Part shown: in pieces, positions 42,533 through 51,033 of the stretch
Layout of the letters: the number at the start of each line of letters is the position of its first letter
How positions within the stretch are numbered: position 1 is the stretch's first letter
NCBI GenBank assembly: GCA_037200975.1
Contig: JBBCGI010000001.1
Span: 3,555,716-3,619,715, forward strand
Origin: Pseudomonadota bacterium
Lineage (GTDB): Bacteria > Pseudomonadota > Gammaproteobacteria > Steroidobacterales > Steroidobacteraceae
Direction of reading: 5' to 3'
Length of the DNA: 64,000 bases
The notes under the pieces: generated by a model
What the model was told of the DNA's origin: nothing
Database searches by the model: none
The model's input: only the letters and a program-made list of their open reading frames with translations
Made by a program: the position numbers and the translations under genes

Positions 42533-45500
42533 GGATGTCTCCGGCGCGCGAAGAAACCGGCCAGCAGGCGCCGCTTCATCGCGCCGTCGTAGGCCACCCG
42601 CGCCGGCACCGATAGTTCGATCTCGGTTCCCGCGCCGCGGTCGCTCCAGACCGCGAGGCGGCCGCCGAAAGATTCAGCTCGTTCGCGCATACCTTGTAGC
42701 CCCCAATGGCCGGCTCGCTGTCCGGCACGCGCCACATTCGTGTCGATGCCGATTCCATCGTCGCGGATTCGCAGTATGAGCGCGCCCTCCGCGTAGTGCA
42801 GCGCCACCTCGATTTGCCGCGACTTGGAATGCTGAACCGCGTTTCGCAAGGCTTCGCGCGCGATGCGGTACACATCGTCGCGGATGAGCGGCGCGATGGG
42901 CCGGGGCTTGCCTTCCACGATGACGCGGAAGGAAGGCGCAGGCCCGGTGCTCGCAGTGAGCTCCGCTCCGAGCGCCGCCAGTGAATCGGCAAGATCGCTG
43001 ACGAGCAGCACGTTAGATCGCAGGTCGTGCACGGCCGCGCGGCCCTCCGCGATGGCGCGGTCGCCACCGTCGAGCGCGGTTTCGAGGAGCACCGCGGCCT
43101 CGGGAGCTCTGTCCGGCAGCAGCGTACGCACGGCTTGAATCCGGAACATCAGCCCCTGAAAGCCCTGCAGCAGCGAGTCGTGCAGCTCGCGCGCGATGCG
43201 TGTCCGCTCACTCACGCGCTCATCCAGCCGCAGGCTGAACTGTTGCGAGATCTGCCGGATGCGCAAAATGTACGCCACGAAGATCGCCGCCAACACGATG
43301 AGTACGAGCAGCGTCCTGAACCACCAGGTTTCCCACCAGGGTGGCTGTATCTCGATGGCAACTGCGAGACCCGGCTCGCCCCAGGGACCGCGGCTGGTCG
43401 CGCCCTGAACGCGAAATAGATAGTGACCTGGGCGCAGGGCGGTGTAGTTGGCGAAGCGCCGATCGCCGCCCACTTCTTGCCATTGGTCCTCGATTCCTTC
43501 GAGACGATAACGAAAGCGATTCGTCGACGGGCTGCGGAAACTCAAGCTGGTGAACGCGATCGAGAAACTGTTCTGATCGTGGAGCAGCGTGACCGCTCGT
43601 GAGTAGTCGAGCGCGCGGGACAACGGCGCAGCCGGGCCGGGCGCGACCGGTACACCGGCCAGCTGGAAACCGGTGAGCGCCATGGGCGGCGCGTAGTCGA
43701 GATCGCGCACGTCTTCCGGTTTGAATACGACGCCGCCCGCAAAACCACCGAAGAACATCTCTCCCGAAGCGCCGCGATAACACGCGCTCCAGCCCGTGAA
43801 ATCGAGCCCGGGCAGGCCATCCGCGAGCGAATAGTTCTTGAAAATCTTGCGCGAGCGGTCAAGGCGCGACAGTCCTTCACTCGTTCCCATCCACAGATCG
43901 CCGTGGCTGTCCTCGAACACGCAGCTCACCGTGTTGCTGGGCAGGCCGTCTCGTTCGCTGTAGTACCTGCTCTCCCCCGTTTCCACGTCGTAGCGAAAGA
44001 GGCCATTGCCTGTTCCAGCCCATACGGCTCCGGTGTGATCCACGTGCAGGGTCTGCACACGTTTGTACAGGCGCGCGCTCGCGTGCTGCAGGCGGACCGG
44101 TGTGAATCGCGCGGTTTCGGGATCGAAGCGCTGCACGCCATCGCCGTCGGCATCCAGCCAGAGCGCGCCGCGCGCGTCTTCCACGATCGACCGGTACACG
44201 TGCGGAGTATTCGGCTTGCCGTGCCGATAGGTGGTGAATCCGCCTGTGGCGGAATCGAATCGGTTCAACCCGTCGAGGGTGCCGATCCAGAGCCGTCCGT
44301 GCGCGTCATAAAAGAGTCGAATGACCCAGTCGTCACTCAGACTGGCTGGATTGCCGTTGTCATGGCGGAACGCCTGTAGTTGCCCGGTAGTCTCGAGCCG
44401 GTACAGTCCCTGGCCTCCAGTGCCGATCCACATTGCCCCAGTGGACGGATCTTCGACGACCGACAGCACTTCACTCGCGATCCCGCTTCCCGGGACATCG
44501 AGGTGCGTGAGTTGGCCGCTCTTGCGATCGAGCCGGTTGAGTGCGCCGGACGTTCCCATCCAGAGGATGCCGTGGCGATCCTCGTACAGGACGTTGATCA
44601 ACTTCTCGCCCAGATTGTTAGGATTGCGCGCGTCGAATGGCAGCCTGGTGAACGGCAGGGCCGTCGTCATGAAAAAGCCAGGCTCGGTCGCGTGGAACCC
44701 GGTCCAGATGAGGCCTTCGCGATCCTCGAACAGCGTGGTGATGCGATTCTCGGAGAGGCTCTCCAGGTTCGCGGGATCGTGGCGATAACGCGTAAATTGC
44801 TGCCGCGCGCGGTCGAACTTCAGGATGCCGTTGGAGAGGGTTCCCACCCACAACGTGCCATTCCGGTCTTCGAGCATCGAGCTGACACCCGTCTGAGCGA
44901 GCCGTGGTGAGTCCTTGCTGGCGAAGGAGTAGCGCAGGAGGCGCTGCGTGCGACGGTCCAGGATTGCGAGACCATTGCCCGACTCCTGCATGATCCAGAA
45001 GGTGCCGGCGCGGTCTTCATAGAACGTGGGTTCGTCCGGCTCATGCAAAGACACGTGCAGCGTGACGCGACCGCTTTCCCGATCGAACCGATCGAGTCCC
45101 GCGGAGCTCGTCACCCAGAAGGCGCCGGATCGGTCCTCGCCACTGGACCTGACTACACTGCTGCTGAGGCTGAAGGGGTTGGTGCTCTCGTGCGCGAAGC
45201 GTTGCACGGTACCGGTCTGCGGATCGAGGCCATACAAGCCGTTGCGCGTGGACAACCACAGGCGGCCTTCACGATCCTGGCTGATGTGCCTGACCGCGCC
45301 ACTAGTCTGGGCGGCGGGCGATTGCTCTAGCTGGTAGTGCACGAACTTTTCCGTGACCGGATCGTAGCGATCGACCGAATAGGCGCAGCCCACCCAGATC
45401 CGTCCTTCGCGGTCGCTGAATAACGCCGTGATGTGGACGTCGCAGACGCTCTGTGGATCGTCGGGATCGTTCTTGAAAACCCGGAACCGATAACCGTCGT

Positions 45501-45744
45501 AGCGATTGAGACCGTACTGCGTACCGAACCAGAGAAATCCGCGCTGGTCCTGAACGATATCCGTCACGCGCTGCTGCGAGAGGCCCTGCGAGCGGGACAG
45601 GCGCACGAAACGAAGATCCTCCGCGTCGGTCACGCCGATCGGGACGATGCGCGGATCGATCCGCGCACGGGGAGGTGCCGCCAGAACACCGGTCGAAGTG
45701 ACGACCATCAGGAAGGCCAATGCGAAGCGAGCGGCAAATCCCAT
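42529..45744 (-). CDS. Sensor histidine kinase with Reg_prop beta-propeller and Y_Y_Y domain
   Basis: This protein has about 1071 residues. After a signal peptide (FAARFALAFLMVVTSTGVLA) come about a dozen Reg_prop repeats of the form DRNGTLWVGTLSNGILKFD, which make a double periplasmic beta-propeller. A Y_Y_Y domain follows (FRYRLEGIEDQWQEVGG), then one membrane helix (TLLVLIVLAAIFVAYIL), a HisKA_3 dimerisation domain with His in ARELHDSLLQGFQGL, and an HATPase ending in HWGLQGMRERAESFGGRLAV. The ATG at 45744 gives a clean signal peptide; a GTG at 45801 is in frame. Such sensors often detect glycan fragments. It lacks the AraC domain and receiver of the Bacteroidetes hybrids and signals to the separate regulator. 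Confidence 0.93.
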   Translation of the reverse strand: MGFAARFALAFLMVVTSTGVLAAPPRARIDPRIVPIGVTDAEDLRFVRLSRSQGLSQQRVTDIVQDQRGFLWFGTQYGLNRYDGYRFRVFKNDPDDPQSVCDVHITALFSDREGRIWVGCAYSVDRYDPVTEKFVHYQLEQSPAAQTSGAVRHISQDREGRLWLSTRNGLYGLDPQTGTVQRFAHESTNPFSLSSSVVRSSGEDRSGAFWVTSSAGLDRFDRESGRVTLHVSLHEPDEPTFYEDRAGTFWIMQESGNGLAILDRRTQRLLRYSFASKDSPRLAQTGVSSMLEDRNGTLWVGTLSNGILKFDRARQQFTRYRHDPANLESLSENRITTLFEDREGLIWTGFHATEPGFFMTTALPFTRLPFDARNPNNLGEKLINVLYEDRHGILWMGTSGALNRLDRKSGQLTHLDVPGSGIASEVLSVVEDPSTGAMWIGTGGQGLYRLETTGQLQAFRHDNGNPASLSDDWVIRLFYDAHGRLWIGTLDGLNRFDSATGGFTTYRHGKPNTPHVYRSIVEDARGALWLDADGDGVQRFDPETARFTPVRLQHASARLYKRVQTLHVDHTGAVWAGTGNGLFRYDVETGESRYYSERDGLPSNTVSCVFEDSHGDLWMGTSEGLSRLDRSRKIFKNYSLADGLPGLDFTGWSACYRGASGEMFFGGFAGGVVFKPEDVRDLDYAPPMALTGFQLAGVPVAPGPAAPLSRALDYSRAVTLLHDQNSFSIAFTSLSFRSPSTNRFRYRLEGIEDQWQEVGGDRRFANYTALRPGHYLFRVQGATSRGPWGEPGLAVAIEIQPPWWETWWFRTLLVLIVLAAIFVAYILRIRQISQQFSLRLDERVSERTRIARELHDSLLQGFQGLMFRIQAVRTLLPDRAPEAAVLLETALDGGDRAIAEGRAAVHDLRSNVLLVSDLADSLAALGAELTASTGPAPSFRVIVEGKPRPIAPLIRDDVYRIAREALRNAVQHSKSRQIEVALHYAEGALILRIRDDGIGIDTNVARAGQRAGHWGLQGMRERAESFGGRLAVWSDRGAGTEIELSVPARVAYDGAMKRRLLAGFFARRRHP

Positions 45745-45907
45745 GGGTTGTTTGGCGCACTGAACTGACTGGAGGCGCCGAGACTCTAGCAGCGAGTGCA
45801 CAACCGGGGTAGCGCAACGCTCGATCGTGTACTCGAAAGGGGTATTGCAAATGCCTGCTTTGGGGAGCCGCGCCGGAATCCTTGAGGTGCAACGATGAGC
45901 GCCAGGG

Positions 45908-47572
45908 ATGGAGCCGCCGGGCTTCGTGGATGACCGACGCGAATTGGGGGTCAGGGTGCGATCGCCTATCTATTGGAGAGTGGCCGCGGCAACGGGAATC
46001 GTGCTGGTGGGCGTCGTGGCGTATCTATGCGCTTGGCCCGTGCCCGCGGAACCGCGGTCGTGGATCGCGCCGGTGCCACCGGGTTACGTCGGCGCGTTTG
46101 CACCCAATACACGCCTCGCGGATCTGCGCACGATCGATCTCGGCGCCGACTCCGGGCCCGAGCACATCGCGATCGGCCCGGATGGCAAGCTCTACGCCGC
46201 GATGAACGGTGGCGCGCTGCTGCGCATGCAGCCCGACGGCGCGAATCGCGAGACGTTTGCGAACACGGGCGGACGGGTGCTGGGGTTCGACTTCGACGCA
46301 CAGGGCCGGATGATCGCGGCGGACGCCATGAAGGGTCTGCTCGCCATTGCACCCGATGGATCCATTCGCGTGCTGGCTGACCGCGTGAGTGCGGACGATC
46401 CGATCCGCTACGCCAATTCCATCGTCGTCGCGCGCGACGGAACTATCTACTTCACCGACGCTTCCGGACGTTTCGCACCCAGCGACTGGGGCGGCACGCT
46501 CGAGGCGAGCGTGCTCGACATCCTCGAGCAGGCGGCGACCGGCCGGGTGCTTGCGCATGATCCCGCGACCGGGCTCACCCGCATCGTGGCGCATGGGTTC
46601 TCGTTTGCCAACGGCATCGCGCTGTCCGCCGACGAGCAGACGTTGTTCGTGTCCGAGACGGGCCGCTACCGGATCTGGAAAGTCGACCATGCGGCGCGCG
46701 ATCTCGACGTGCGCAGCGGTTCGCTGCAGGCGAGTGTGCTAATCGACAACTTGCCTGGTTATCCGGACAACCTCATGCGTGGCCGCGATGGCCGCATCTG
46801 GGCCGGCCTGTTCCGGCCACGCAATCCGGCGGCGGATGGACTGTCGCAGAAGCCCGCGATGAGAAAAATCTTGTTGCGCCTGCCCAGCTCGCTGTTGCCG
46901 GTCGGCGATCCATATGGGCACGTCTTTGCATTCACCGAGGATGGCCGGGTCGTCGAAGACCTGCAGGATCCCGCTGGCGTCTATCCGCAGACCACGGGTG
47001 TCACGGAAACCGCGGATCGTCTCTACATCCACAGCTTGAACGCGCCAAAGATCGGATGGCTGCCGCGCCCGGCATCGGAAGATATCTACGTCCTGCGCAG
47101 CATCCGGGAAGTGAAGGCACCCGAAGTCGACTGGTGTGCGGCTTCGAGAACCGGCTTCGAGCCGTTCGCCACCGACGCCGAGCGATTCTTTTCGTTCTGG
47201 AGCATTCGCTCGCAGCCGGAAGACGGCCGCGTCGTGGACGTGAAACAGACTCGCGTCGCGGAACTGCGCGCCTGCTTCGGCGCAACGCCCGAACGCGCGC
47301 GGCAGTACTTCTATGCCGAGATCCAGCTCGGCGAGGTCTCGTTTCGCGGCAGCGGCGAATGCCTCGCGCTCATGACCGACTTCCCCGAGCCCGGCCTGTT
47401 TCCCGTTCGTTGTCAGCTCGTCCTGAGCGGCCTGCCGGCACCGTACGTCGGCGGACTTCTGACGACCAACACGATCACCAGTGCCGCCCGCTTCGGCGGC
47501 GAATCGAACCCACCCGGCTACACACAGGCGTCGATCGCCACGATCCGGTTGTGGAGGAGAGCACACCAATGA
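45908..47572 (+). CDS. Strictosidine-synthase-like (APMAP/SMP-30 superfamily) protein with extra C-terminal domain
   Basis: This 554-residue protein starts with one membrane helix (residues about 22-42, RVAAATGIVLVGVVAYLCAW). A six-bladed propeller of the strictosidine-synthase/APMAP type follows: GPEHIAIGPDGKLYAAM, YANSIVVARDGTIYFTDAS, FANGIALSADEQTLFVSETGRYRIWKV and GYPDNLMRGRDGRIWAGLFRPRN. The last 130 residues are a separate domain that I do not recognise, with GECLALMTDFPE and PVRCQLVLSGLP. Propellers of this group are lactonases or esterases. It overlaps the VOC gene (ATGA) and leads a cluster with a carotenoid oxygenase, so a role in breaking down an aromatic or terpenoid compound is possible. 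Confidence 0.8.
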   Translation: MEPPGFVDDRRELGVRVRSPIYWRVAAATGIVLVGVVAYLCAWPVPAEPRSWIAPVPPGYVGAFAPNTRLADLRTIDLGADSGPEHIAIGPDGKLYAAMNGGALLRMQPDGANRETFANTGGRVLGFDFDAQGRMIAADAMKGLLAIAPDGSIRVLADRVSADDPIRYANSIVVARDGTIYFTDASGRFAPSDWGGTLEASVLDILEQAATGRVLAHDPATGLTRIVAHGFSFANGIALSADEQTLFVSETGRYRIWKVDHAARDLDVRSGSLQASVLIDNLPGYPDNLMRGRDGRIWAGLFRPRNPAADGLSQKPAMRKILLRLPSSLLPVGDPYGHVFAFTEDGRVVEDLQDPAGVYPQTTGVTETADRLYIHSLNAPKIGWLPRPASEDIYVLRSIREVKAPEVDWCAASRTGFEPFATDAERFFSFWSIRSQPEDGRVVDVKQTRVAELRACFGATPERARQYFYAEIQLGEVSFRGSGECLALMTDFPEPGLFPVRCQLVLSGLPAPYVGGLLTTNTITSAARFGGESNPPGYTQASIATIRLWRRAHQ

Positions 47573-48450
47573 ACGAGAGGAGACCAGACATGCCAGAGCA
47601 TCAAACTACTGACGACACCGATCACCAGCGCCGGGTGGTACTCCAGGCTGCCGGATTCGCGATGGTCGGCGGGCTGGCGGCCGCGACCAGTACCACCGCG
47701 GACGCCGCACCGTATGGGCGTGCGCCGGGTAACGCTGCGACGGATGGCGCGCCGCTCGGTGCGCGGTTGCAGGGCGTGCAGCATTTCGGGCTCACCGTGC
47801 AGAGCATGGACCGTGCCTATGCGTTCTACACCGACGTGCTCGGCGGCACGGAAGTGATGCGCGATGGCGATTTCCAGGGCGAGCGCATCCACAACACGCT
47901 GCTGACCGACCAGGAGATCGAGGCGCGCGTGCGCCGGGTCAATCCGCGCACGCTGGGTATTCCGGACCTCAAAGGCGGCGCGCAGCGCCTCGACGTGCGC
48001 TTCATCCAGTTCGACAACGTGGTGATCGAACTACTGCAGTACCGCGACGCCACGCAGTCGGCCGGCAGCGGCGCCGCCTTCGCCGAGCCGCTCGACCACA
48101 TGAGTCCCGCATTTCCGCGAATGATGCACATCTGCTTCCACATCCGCGATGACGTCGACTTCAACAAATTCATCGCCGACCTCGAAGCCGAATCCGCGCG
48201 GCGCGGCATGCCGCAGGTCCGGGCCAATCGCGTGCTCACGGTGACCACCGAGCAGGAGCGGCTGGCCGCACCGCTCGACGCCAACAGCAACGGCATCACC
48301 GAAGGCAAATCGAACGGCTGGCGGCTGATCTATTGCAAGGGACCCGAAGGTGAGCAGCTCGAGTTCGTGCAGGCGCTCGGGCCGGTGAAGCGGACGTTCG
48401 ATGACGCGCTCAAGGCGCGTCAGAAGCTCGCGGCCGCTGCTGCAAAATAA
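47569..48450 (+). CDS. VOC/glyoxalase-superfamily protein with Tat-like leader
   Basis: This 293-residue protein begins with a twin-arginine-like leader (HQRRVVLQAAGFAMVGGLAAATSTTADA). Two VOC half-modules follow, the first being GVQHFGLTVQSMDRAYAFYTDVLGG. Metal ligands would include the early His and the late Glu in GEQLEFVQALG. VOC enzymes include extradiol dioxygenases, glyoxalases and isomerases; the exact reaction cannot be read. The ATG at 47569 overlaps the upstream stop and has GGAGGAG before it. The ATG at 47590 is an alternative with its own Shine-Dalgarno. It lies 13 bases before the carotenoid oxygenase gene. Confidence 0.8.
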   Translation: MNERRPDMPEHQTTDDTDHQRRVVLQAAGFAMVGGLAAATSTTADAAPYGRAPGNAATDGAPLGARLQGVQHFGLTVQSMDRAYAFYTDVLGGTEVMRDGDFQGERIHNTLLTDQEIEARVRRVNPRTLGIPDLKGGAQRLDVRFIQFDNVVIELLQYRDATQSAGSGAAFAEPLDHMSPAFPRMMHICFHIRDDVDFNKFIADLEAESARRGMPQVRANRVLTVTTEQERLAAPLDANSNGITEGKSNGWRLIYCKGPEGEQLEFVQALGPVKRTFDDALKARQKLAAAAAK

Positions 48451-48463
48451 CCAGGAGATCCCG

Positions 48464-49798
48464 ATGCTCGACTCCGCAAATCCCTATCTAGCCGGCGTTC
48501 ACGCGCCGATGCGTCAGGAGCTGACGCTGGAGGATCTGCCCGTCACTGGCACCATACCTGCCGCGCTCGACGGCCGGTACTTGCGCATGGGCCCGAATCC
48601 GATGACGCCGAATCCGGCGAAGTACCACTGGTTCTCGGGCGACGGAATGATCCATGGAATCCGCATCGAAAACGGCCGGGCGCTCTGGTATCGCAATCGC
48701 TGGATCCGCTCGGAGAAGGTGAGCAACGCGCTGAGTGAACCACGCGTCGATGGCCCTCGTCATGCGTTCGACACGGTCAATACCAATGTCGTGCAGTTTG
48801 CGGGGAAGACGCTCGGGCTGGTCGAAGCCGGCAGCACGCCGGTCGAGATCGGTGAAACGCTCGAAACGCTGCGTTACTCGGATTTCGGCGGCACGCTCGA
48901 CGGCAGCTTTGCCGCGCACCCGCACGTCGATCCTCTGACCGGCGAGATGCATGGCGTCTGTTATGACGTGAGCCGCCGCCGTTCGATCCGTTACGTGGTA
49001 GTGAAACCCGACGGCAAGGTCCGGCGCGAGGTCGACATCCCGATCAAACACGGTCCGATGATCCACGACTGCGCCTTCACGCAGCGCTTCGCGATCATTC
49101 TCGATCTGCCGGTCACGTTCTCTCTGCTGTCGGCGATCACGCGTTACCCGTTTCCGTATCGCTGGAAGGCATCGCATGCCGCGCGGGTCGGGCTGTTGCC
49201 GCGCGAAGGCGAGGCACGCGACATCATCTGGTGCCCGATCGATCCGTGTTACGTGTTCCATGCCGTCAACAGCTACGACGCGGCTGATGGCACCGTCGTC
49301 CTGGATGTCATCGTTCACGACCGGATGTTCTCCAGGATCAAGGCGGGACCGGACTCGCAACGCGCCGGCTTCGAACGCTGGGTCCTCGATCCGGCGACGC
49401 AGAAAGTCGAACGCACGGTCATAGATCCCACTCCGCAGGAGTTTCCGCGTCCCGATGAACGGCGTCTGGGTCAGCCCTATCGCTACGCATACACGATGGC
49501 GATGACCGGCTGGTTCCTGGGCTCAGGCCTGTTCAAGCACGACCTGGAAAAACGCACGCGGCAGTTCCACGACTTCGGCTCGCATCGGCATCCCTGCGAA
49601 TTCATGTTCGTACCTGCGCATGCGGGTGCTGAAGAGGACGAGGGCTGGCTGTTCGGCTTCGTCATCGATGCGAAGGAACGAACCACGGATCTCGTCATTC
49701 TCGATGCACGCAATTTCGAAGGCGCGCCGCAGGCCAGCATCCGTATTCCGCACGTCGTGCCGCCGGGCTTTCATGGCAACTGGCTGCAGGACGCTTGA
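48464..49798 (+). CDS. Carotenoid/lignostilbene oxygenase (RPE65 family)
   Basis: This 444-residue protein has the seven-bladed propeller of carotenoid cleavage oxygenases. The four iron-binding histidines can be placed at His152 (AHPHVDP), His201 (MIHDCAFT), His266 (VFHAVNS) and His437 (GFHGNW). N-terminal family marks are DGRYLRMGPNPMTPNP and HWFSGDGMIHGIRI. Members split an alkene double bond with molecular oxygen, giving two aldehydes from carotenoids or stilbenes. No signal peptide is visible. Neighbours (VOC protein, ABM protein, alpha/beta hydrolase, strictosidine-synthase-like propeller) suggest a small degradation module rather than retinoid synthesis. Confidence 0.93.
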   Translation: MLDSANPYLAGVHAPMRQELTLEDLPVTGTIPAALDGRYLRMGPNPMTPNPAKYHWFSGDGMIHGIRIENGRALWYRNRWIRSEKVSNALSEPRVDGPRHAFDTVNTNVVQFAGKTLGLVEAGSTPVEIGETLETLRYSDFGGTLDGSFAAHPHVDPLTGEMHGVCYDVSRRRSIRYVVVKPDGKVRREVDIPIKHGPMIHDCAFTQRFAIILDLPVTFSLLSAITRYPFPYRWKASHAARVGLLPREGEARDIIWCPIDPCYVFHAVNSYDAADGTVVLDVIVHDRMFSRIKAGPDSQRAGFERWVLDPATQKVERTVIDPTPQEFPRPDERRLGQPYRYAYTMAMTGWFLGSGLFKHDLEKRTRQFHDFGSHRHPCEFMFVPAHAGAEEDEGWLFGFVIDAKERTTDLVILDARNFEGAPQASIRIPHVVPPGFHGNWLQDA

Positions 49799-49825
49799 GT
49801 CAGAGATGAAAACCGGAGGTATGCA

Positions 49826-50254
49826 ATGCGTCTTCTATCTGTGGTCCTGTCGGTGCCGGTCGCGATGATGGCGGCCGCTGTCCTTGCTGCGCCAGCCGCG
49901 ACGAAGGCGGGTACTGGTATTCGTTATGCCGAAATCCCGGGCGGCGCGTATGCGGTGGTCGCCGAAGTTCGCGCCAAGCCAGGCAAGGAGCGGGAGCTGC
50001 GTGATGCCACGCTCTCGCTGGTTGCGAAGGTCCGCGCCGAGCCTAACAACCTGCTGTATTTCCTGCACGAAGATCGCGAGGCGCCGGGACACTTCGTGTT
50101 CTACGAAATTTTCGCCAGCCAGGCGGATTTCGAAGCGCACAACGCGACTCCTCATGTACAGGCCTGGTTCGCCAAGCTGCCCGAGCTCGCCGACGGTGGA
50201 GTGAAGGTCGTGCGCATGGAAATCCTGGGCAACCTCACTGGAGACAGATCGTGA
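49826..50254 (+). CDS. Exported antibiotic-biosynthesis-monooxygenase (ABM) domain protein
   Basis: This 142-residue protein has a signal peptide (LLSVVLSVPVAMMAAAVLA) and one ABM/YgiN-type ferredoxin-like domain: YAVVAEVRAKPGKERELRDATLSLVAKVRAEPNNLLYFLHEDREAPGHFVFYEIFASQADFEAHNATPHV in overlapping pieces. ABM proteins act on quinones or other aromatic compounds without cofactors, or on heme. A periplasmic form is less usual. Its stop overlaps the GTG start of the hydrolase (GTGA). Confidence 0.87.
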   Translation: MRLLSVVLSVPVAMMAAAVLAAPAATKAGTGIRYAEIPGGAYAVVAEVRAKPGKERELRDATLSLVAKVRAEPNNLLYFLHEDREAPGHFVFYEIFASQADFEAHNATPHVQAWFAKLPELADGGVKVVRMEILGNLTGDRS

Positions 50255-51015
50255 ATACGACCATGACTTCGCTGGCCGCGCTGGCAATGGGTGCCGGATC
50301 TGCAGTCGTCACCGCCGGCCCTGGAGACAAGCGGACGACCGTGGTTCTGGTCCACGGCGCGTTCGTCGATGGATCCGGATGGGCCGGCGTACATCGCATC
50401 CTGCGCAACGATGGTTATCAGGTGATCGTCGTCCAGAACCCGACGACTTCGCTGGCGGATGACGTCGCCGTCACGCGAAGAGCCATCGCCGCTGCCGAAG
50501 GCGATGTCATCCTCGTGGGCCATTCGTATGGTGGAGTGGTCATCACCGAGGCGGGCAACGATCCCAAGGTTTCGGCACTCGTTTATGTCGCCGCGTTTGC
50601 GCCCGATCAGGGCGAATCGGTTTCGGCGTTGAACGCCAATGCGCCGCCCGGTGCGCCGGCTCTGCCGATCCTTCCACCGATCGACGGCTATCTGCTTCTC
50701 GACAAGACGAAGTTCCCGGCGGTGTTCGCGGCGGACGTGGCACCGGACGTCGCGCGTTTCATGGCGGACTCGCAGGTTCCATGGAGCGTGCAGGCACTCG
50801 AGGGCAAGATCAGCAGTCCGGCGTGGAAGACCAAGCCGAGCTGGTACCTGATTCCGCAGGACGACAGGGTCATTCCGCCCGCCGCGCAACGTGGCATGGC
50901 CGGGCGCGCACACGCGACGATTCGCGAAATCGCCGGCAGCCATGCGGTCTATGTGGCCAATCCGGTTGCCATCGCCGCGCTGCTCGAAGAAGTATTGATC
51001 GGGAAAAGGAGCTGA
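50251..51015 (+). CDS. Alpha/beta hydrolase
   Basis: This 254-residue protein has an N-terminal leader-like stretch (MTSLAALAMGAGSAVVTAG). The alpha/beta fold follows with TTVVLVHGAFVDGSGWAGVHRIL (oxyanion region), the nucleophile elbow VGHSYGGVV, a late Asp in IPQDDRVIPP and the catalytic His in EIAGSHAVYV. It is of the RsbQ/MhpC-like esterase group that is often annotated as alpha/beta hydrolase with unknown substrate. The GTG start overlaps the ABM gene stop. It converges with the porin gene, with 18 bases between. Confidence 0.9.
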   Translation: MNTTMTSLAALAMGAGSAVVTAGPGDKRTTVVLVHGAFVDGSGWAGVHRILRNDGYQVIVVQNPTTSLADDVAVTRRAIAAAEGDVILVGHSYGGVVITEAGNDPKVSALVYVAAFAPDQGESVSALNANAPPGAPALPILPPIDGYLLLDKTKFPAVFAADVAPDVARFMADSQVPWSVQALEGKISSPAWKTKPSWYLIPQDDRVIPPAAQRGMAGRAHATIREIAGSHAVYVANPVAIAALLEEVLIGKRS

Positions 51016-51033
51016 CCCGGTTGCAACGTTCGC

